Source of the DNA: Bacillota bacterium
GTDB lineage: Bacteria; Bacillota; UBA4882; UBA8346
NCBI GenBank assembly: GCA_023392595.1
Contig: JAEVYU010000005.1
Location: 62,001-126,000, forward strand
Reading direction: 5' to 3'
Length of the DNA: 64,000 nt
In this document: one piece after another, positions 61,769-64,000 of the stretch
Numbering within the stretch: the stretch's first letter is position 1
Layout: the number at the start of each line of letters is the position of its first letter
Notes under the pieces: model-generated
Seen by the model: the letters and a program-made list of their open reading frames with translations, nothing else
What the model was told of the DNA's origin: nothing
Databases searched by the model: none
Translations under genes and position numbers: made by a program

Positions 61769-62010
61769 TTGAATTGCAAATTTGCATTGGAAGTTCCTGC
61801 CATCTAAAAGGTTCATATAATATTATCAACATTTTTCAACAATTGATTGAGGAATATTCAATCCATGATCAAGTCGATTTACAGGCTTCATTTTGTATGA
61901 AACATTGTCAGGATAACGTTTCAATCACTTTAGACGGTCAATATTATAGCATATCGCCGGAAACAGCAAAACAATTTTTTAAAGAAACTGTGATGGCTAA
62001 GATAAAGTAA
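61765..62010 (+). CDS. Thioredoxin-like [2Fe-2S] ferredoxin
   Basis: Protein of 81 residues; ATG overlaps the hydA stop (ATGA). Ligands CIGSSC and CMKHC. Equivalent to the C-terminal domain of the set 1 HydA and to the protein at 44175. Probably an additional electron-transfer subunit of the second hydrogenase. Confidence 0.88.
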   Translation: MIELQICIGSSCHLKGSYNIINIFQQLIEEYSIHDQVDLQASFCMKHCQDNVSITLDGQYYSISPETAKQFFKETVMAKIK

Positions 62011-62025
62011 TTAGAAATTGAATAA

Positions 62026-62058
62026 AAAGAAAGGCCCTTTTTACGAGGCCTTTCTTTT
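62026..62058. terminator. Bidirectional intrinsic terminator
   Basis: AAAGAAAGGCC (62026-62036) pairs with GGCCTTTCTTT (62047-62057); A and T runs on both sides suit termination of the convergent hyd and nfn operons. Confidence 0.88.
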
Positions 62059-62099
62059 GTTATGCGCAAATAATCAATAGTATTTTTATATTGTCTCGG

Positions 62100-63506
62100 T
62101 TATTTTTTTCTAGAAGAAGTGAGATACTGGTCGATAGCTGCCGCTGCATTCTTTCCTGCCCCCATGGCTGAGATAACAGTGGCCGCTCCGGTTACTGCAT
62201 CGCCCCCGGCATAGACCCCATCCTTATTGGTAGCCATCGTATTCTCATTGACGATAACGCCGCCCCATTTTTGAGTGGCAAGCCCCGGTGTACTCTGCCT
62301 GATTAGCGGGTTGGGCGATTGGCCGATAGCAACAATGACTGTGTCCATTTCCAGAATGTGCTCCGATCCTTCTTTTGGGACCGGGCTGCGACGCCCGCTC
62401 TTATCGGGGGCGCCCAGTTCCATGTCGATACATTCCAGACCGGTAACCCAACCTTCTTCTCCGATAATTCGGGTGGGATAGGTAAGAAAATGAAAAATAA
62501 TTCCTTCCTCTTTAGCATGATGGGTTTCTTCTTTGCGGGCTGGTAATTCTTCTTTGCCGCGGCGGTAGATAATGTAGACATTATCGGCCCCTAAACGCTT
62601 GGCAGTTCGGGCTGCATCCATCGCCACATTGCCGCCGCCGATTACGGCGACTTTTTTGCCCACAAAAATTGGGGTCGGCGCCTCTTTATCGTACGCTTTC
62701 ATGAGGTTGCTGCGGGTCAAGAATTCATTGGCGGAATAAACGCCGTTTAAATTTTCCCCTGGGATCCCCATAAATTTCGGTAACCCGGCGCCTGATCCAA
62801 TGAATACCGCCTGAAAACCGTCAGCCAATAATTCTTCGATTGTGATGGATTTTCCCACAATGACATTGGGAATGATCGTAACACCTAAAGTATTAAGTTT
62901 GGCAATTTCCTTCTTAACCAGGGCTTTCGGTAAACGGAATTCCGGGATACCATACATCAATACGCCGCCTGGTTCATGTAAAGCTTCATATATCGTAACT
63001 TCATAACCTTTCCGGGCCAATTCTCCGGCACAAGTGAGACCTGCGGGGCCGGAGCCAATAACCGCAACCTTGGGACCTTCCGGTTTGGCTTTGGTTTTGG
63101 CAATGGATTGATTTAACGCCGGATCCTTCATCGCATAATCTGCCACGAATCTTTCCAGCCTTCCGATGGCTACCGGCTCACCTTTGATTCCTTTAACGCA
63201 TTGTCCTTCACACTGGTTCTCCTGGGGACAGACCCGTCCGCAAATAGCCGGGAGGGCGTTTTGTGTAAATAAAGTCTCATATGCTTCTCTAAAATCGCTG
63301 GTAGCGACTTTGTGAATGAATTCGGGTATCGGAACTCCCACCGGACATCCGGAAACACATTTGGCATTTTTGCAATTCAAACAACGTTTCGCTTCGGCAA
63401 GGGCTTGGTCTGGAGTATAGCCGAGGGCAACTTCTGTAAAATTCGTATTTCGAACCTGCGGGTCTTGTTCGGCCATTTTAACTTTTTCGTTCGCTATATT
63501 CGGCAT
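62100..63506 (-). CDS. nfnB: NADPH-dependent ferredoxin:NAD oxidoreductase large subunit NfnB (GltD-like)
   Basis: Flavoprotein of 468 residues; the start 2 nt after the upstream gene is preferred over a longer frame. N-terminal Fe-S region (CLNCKNAKCVSGCP, CGRVCPQENQCEGQC), two nucleotide-binding motifs (VAVIGSGPAGLTCAGELA for FAD, VAVIGGGNVAMDAARTA for NADPH) and a GGDAVTGAATVISAMGAGK C-terminal FAD region. With NfnA it exchanges electrons between NADPH, NADH and ferredoxin by bifurcation. Glutamate synthase small subunit is the alternative, but the NfnA partner next to it decides. Confidence 0.9.
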   Translation of the reverse strand: MPNIANEKVKMAEQDPQVRNTNFTEVALGYTPDQALAEAKRCLNCKNAKCVSGCPVGVPIPEFIHKVATSDFREAYETLFTQNALPAICGRVCPQENQCEGQCVKGIKGEPVAIGRLERFVADYAMKDPALNQSIAKTKAKPEGPKVAVIGSGPAGLTCAGELARKGYEVTIYEALHEPGGVLMYGIPEFRLPKALVKKEIAKLNTLGVTIIPNVIVGKSITIEELLADGFQAVFIGSGAGLPKFMGIPGENLNGVYSANEFLTRSNLMKAYDKEAPTPIFVGKKVAVIGGGNVAMDAARTAKRLGADNVYIIYRRGKEELPARKEETHHAKEEGIIFHFLTYPTRIIGEEGWVTGLECIDMELGAPDKSGRRSPVPKEGSEHILEMDTVIVAIGQSPNPLIRQSTPGLATQKWGGVIVNENTMATNKDGVYAGGDAVTGAATVISAMGAGKNAAAAIDQYLTSSRKK

Positions 63507-63508
63507 GG

Positions 63509-64000
63509 TTATTTGTTCTCCAATCCAATGTGGCATCTGTGATTTTCTTCATAGTGCCGTTCATTGTTTTTATACATGGCTTGACGGCGCATGCATTCAT
63601 CAAAGTCGACCAAAAAACCGTCGAAATCCGGACCGTCAACACAGGCGAATTTGATTTCGCTTCCTACGGTGACCCGGCATCCACCGCACATACCGGTACC
63701 ATCGATCATAATTGGATTTAAAGAAACCATGGTCGGAAGATTCAGTTTTTTGGTTTGAGCGACAACTGCGCGCATCATTGGTAAAGGCCCAATGGCAATA
63801 ACTTTATCATAGCGTTTGGCTTCAATCATTTTTAAAAGCCCATCGACTACAGTGCCTTTCGTTCCATAGCTGCCATCATCAGTGGCAATGGTAAGTCTAT
63901 GGGTAAAAGCTTTAAATTCATTTTCCAAAATTACTAGTTCAGCGGTACGGCCCCCCAAAATAGCATCAACCTCGGTGCCTTCCTCGGCTAATTTTTTTAA
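63509..64000 (-). CDS. nfnA: NfnA (ferredoxin:NAD(P) oxidoreductase small subunit), N-terminus outside window
   Basis: C-terminal 163 residues of an FAD/NAD-binding reductase of the dihydroorotate dehydrogenase electron-transfer/sulfide dehydrogenase beta family. The NAD domain (IGPLPMMRAVVAQT) and the 2Fe-2S ligands MCGGCRVTVG and a later Cys (KFACVDGP) are visible. The frame is open to the window end. It lies immediately upstream of nfnB in the same operon. Confidence 0.9.
   Translation of the reverse strand, partial: LKKLAEEGTEVDAILGGRTAELVILENEFKAFTHRLTIATDDGSYGTKGTVVDGLLKMIEAKRYDKVIAIGPLPMMRAVVAQTKKLNLPTMVSLNPIMIDGTGMCGGCRVTVGSEIKFACVDGPDFDGFLVDFDECMRRQAMYKNNERHYEENHRCHIGLENK

Overview
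The window looks like the chromosome of an anaerobic, fermentative, spore-forming member of the Firmicutes that probably has an outer membrane. Evidence: bifurcating [FeFe]-hydrogenases, AdhE and Rex (fermentation of sugars to H2 and ethanol); a Spo0E-like protein (sporulation); Firmicutes-style Shine-Dalgarno sites and intrinsic terminators; and four solute-binding proteins plus secreted glycosidases whose signal peptides all lack a lipobox cysteine, as in diderm Firmicutes. Hydrogenispora-like or Limnochordia-like bacteria would fit, but this is inference from gene content, not a phylogenetic placement.

Layout. 0-3.9 kb: two secreted, CBM2-bearing glycoside hydrolases (a 5'-truncated GH9 cellulase with a PA14 domain, and a GH5 mannanase). 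4-5.6 kb: a chemoreceptor. 6.5-14.4 kb: a LacI-controlled amino-sugar locus (cupin, CUT1 sugar importer without ATPase, tandemly duplicated nagB, AEC permease, second cupin). 15-18 kb: a ZIP metal transporter under a likely metal-responsive operator, then a GH5-type glycosidase with a ricin-type lectin domain. 18-24 kb: a zinc locus with divergent arms: zur-znuACB on one side and an unusual rearranged TIGR03943/permease pair on the other, with one member of a new-looking His/Cys-rich small protein pair on each arm. 24.4-32.6 kb: a ferredoxin-type aldo-keto reductase behind a MerR-type promoter, then a LacI-controlled locus with a double cyclase-fold protein and a second ATPase-less CUT1 importer. 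33-42 kb: the most unusual locus, a nitrogenase-like alpha/beta pair bracketed by two O-acetylhomoserine sulfhydrylases and followed by a SsuABC-type importer, best read as an organosulfur (methylthio-alkane reductase-like) salvage system. 42.1-42.7 kb: a decayed DUF4418/FtsX-like remnant. 42.7-43.8 kb: two cyclic-nucleotide-binding-domain proteins. 44.2-62 kb: an H2 metabolism region: a sensory [FeFe]-hydrogenase/PP2C operon, a HydCBA bifurcating hydrogenase, rex, adhE, a LytTR regulator, a YbaK-type protein, and a second hydCBA set. 62.1-64 kb: the nfnAB transhydrogenase, convergent with it and cut by the window end.

How it works together. Secreted cellulase and mannanase release oligosaccharides, which the CUT1 importers take up. 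Fermentation electrons leave as H2 through HydABC or as ethanol through AdhE; NfnAB balances NAD(P)H and ferredoxin. Rex-type operators (18 bp inverted repeats) lie upstream of the sensory hydrogenase operon (three), adhE (two) and the second hyd operon (one), so NADH/NAD ratio probably coordinates the whole 44-62 kb block. The sulfur locus has its own sigma-A promoter and a terminator-type leader.

Noncoding structure is rich: at least three families of dispersed inverted-repeat elements occur in the intergenic regions, one of which shows a compensatory base-pair change between its two copies. No tRNA, rRNA or CRISPR array was seen.
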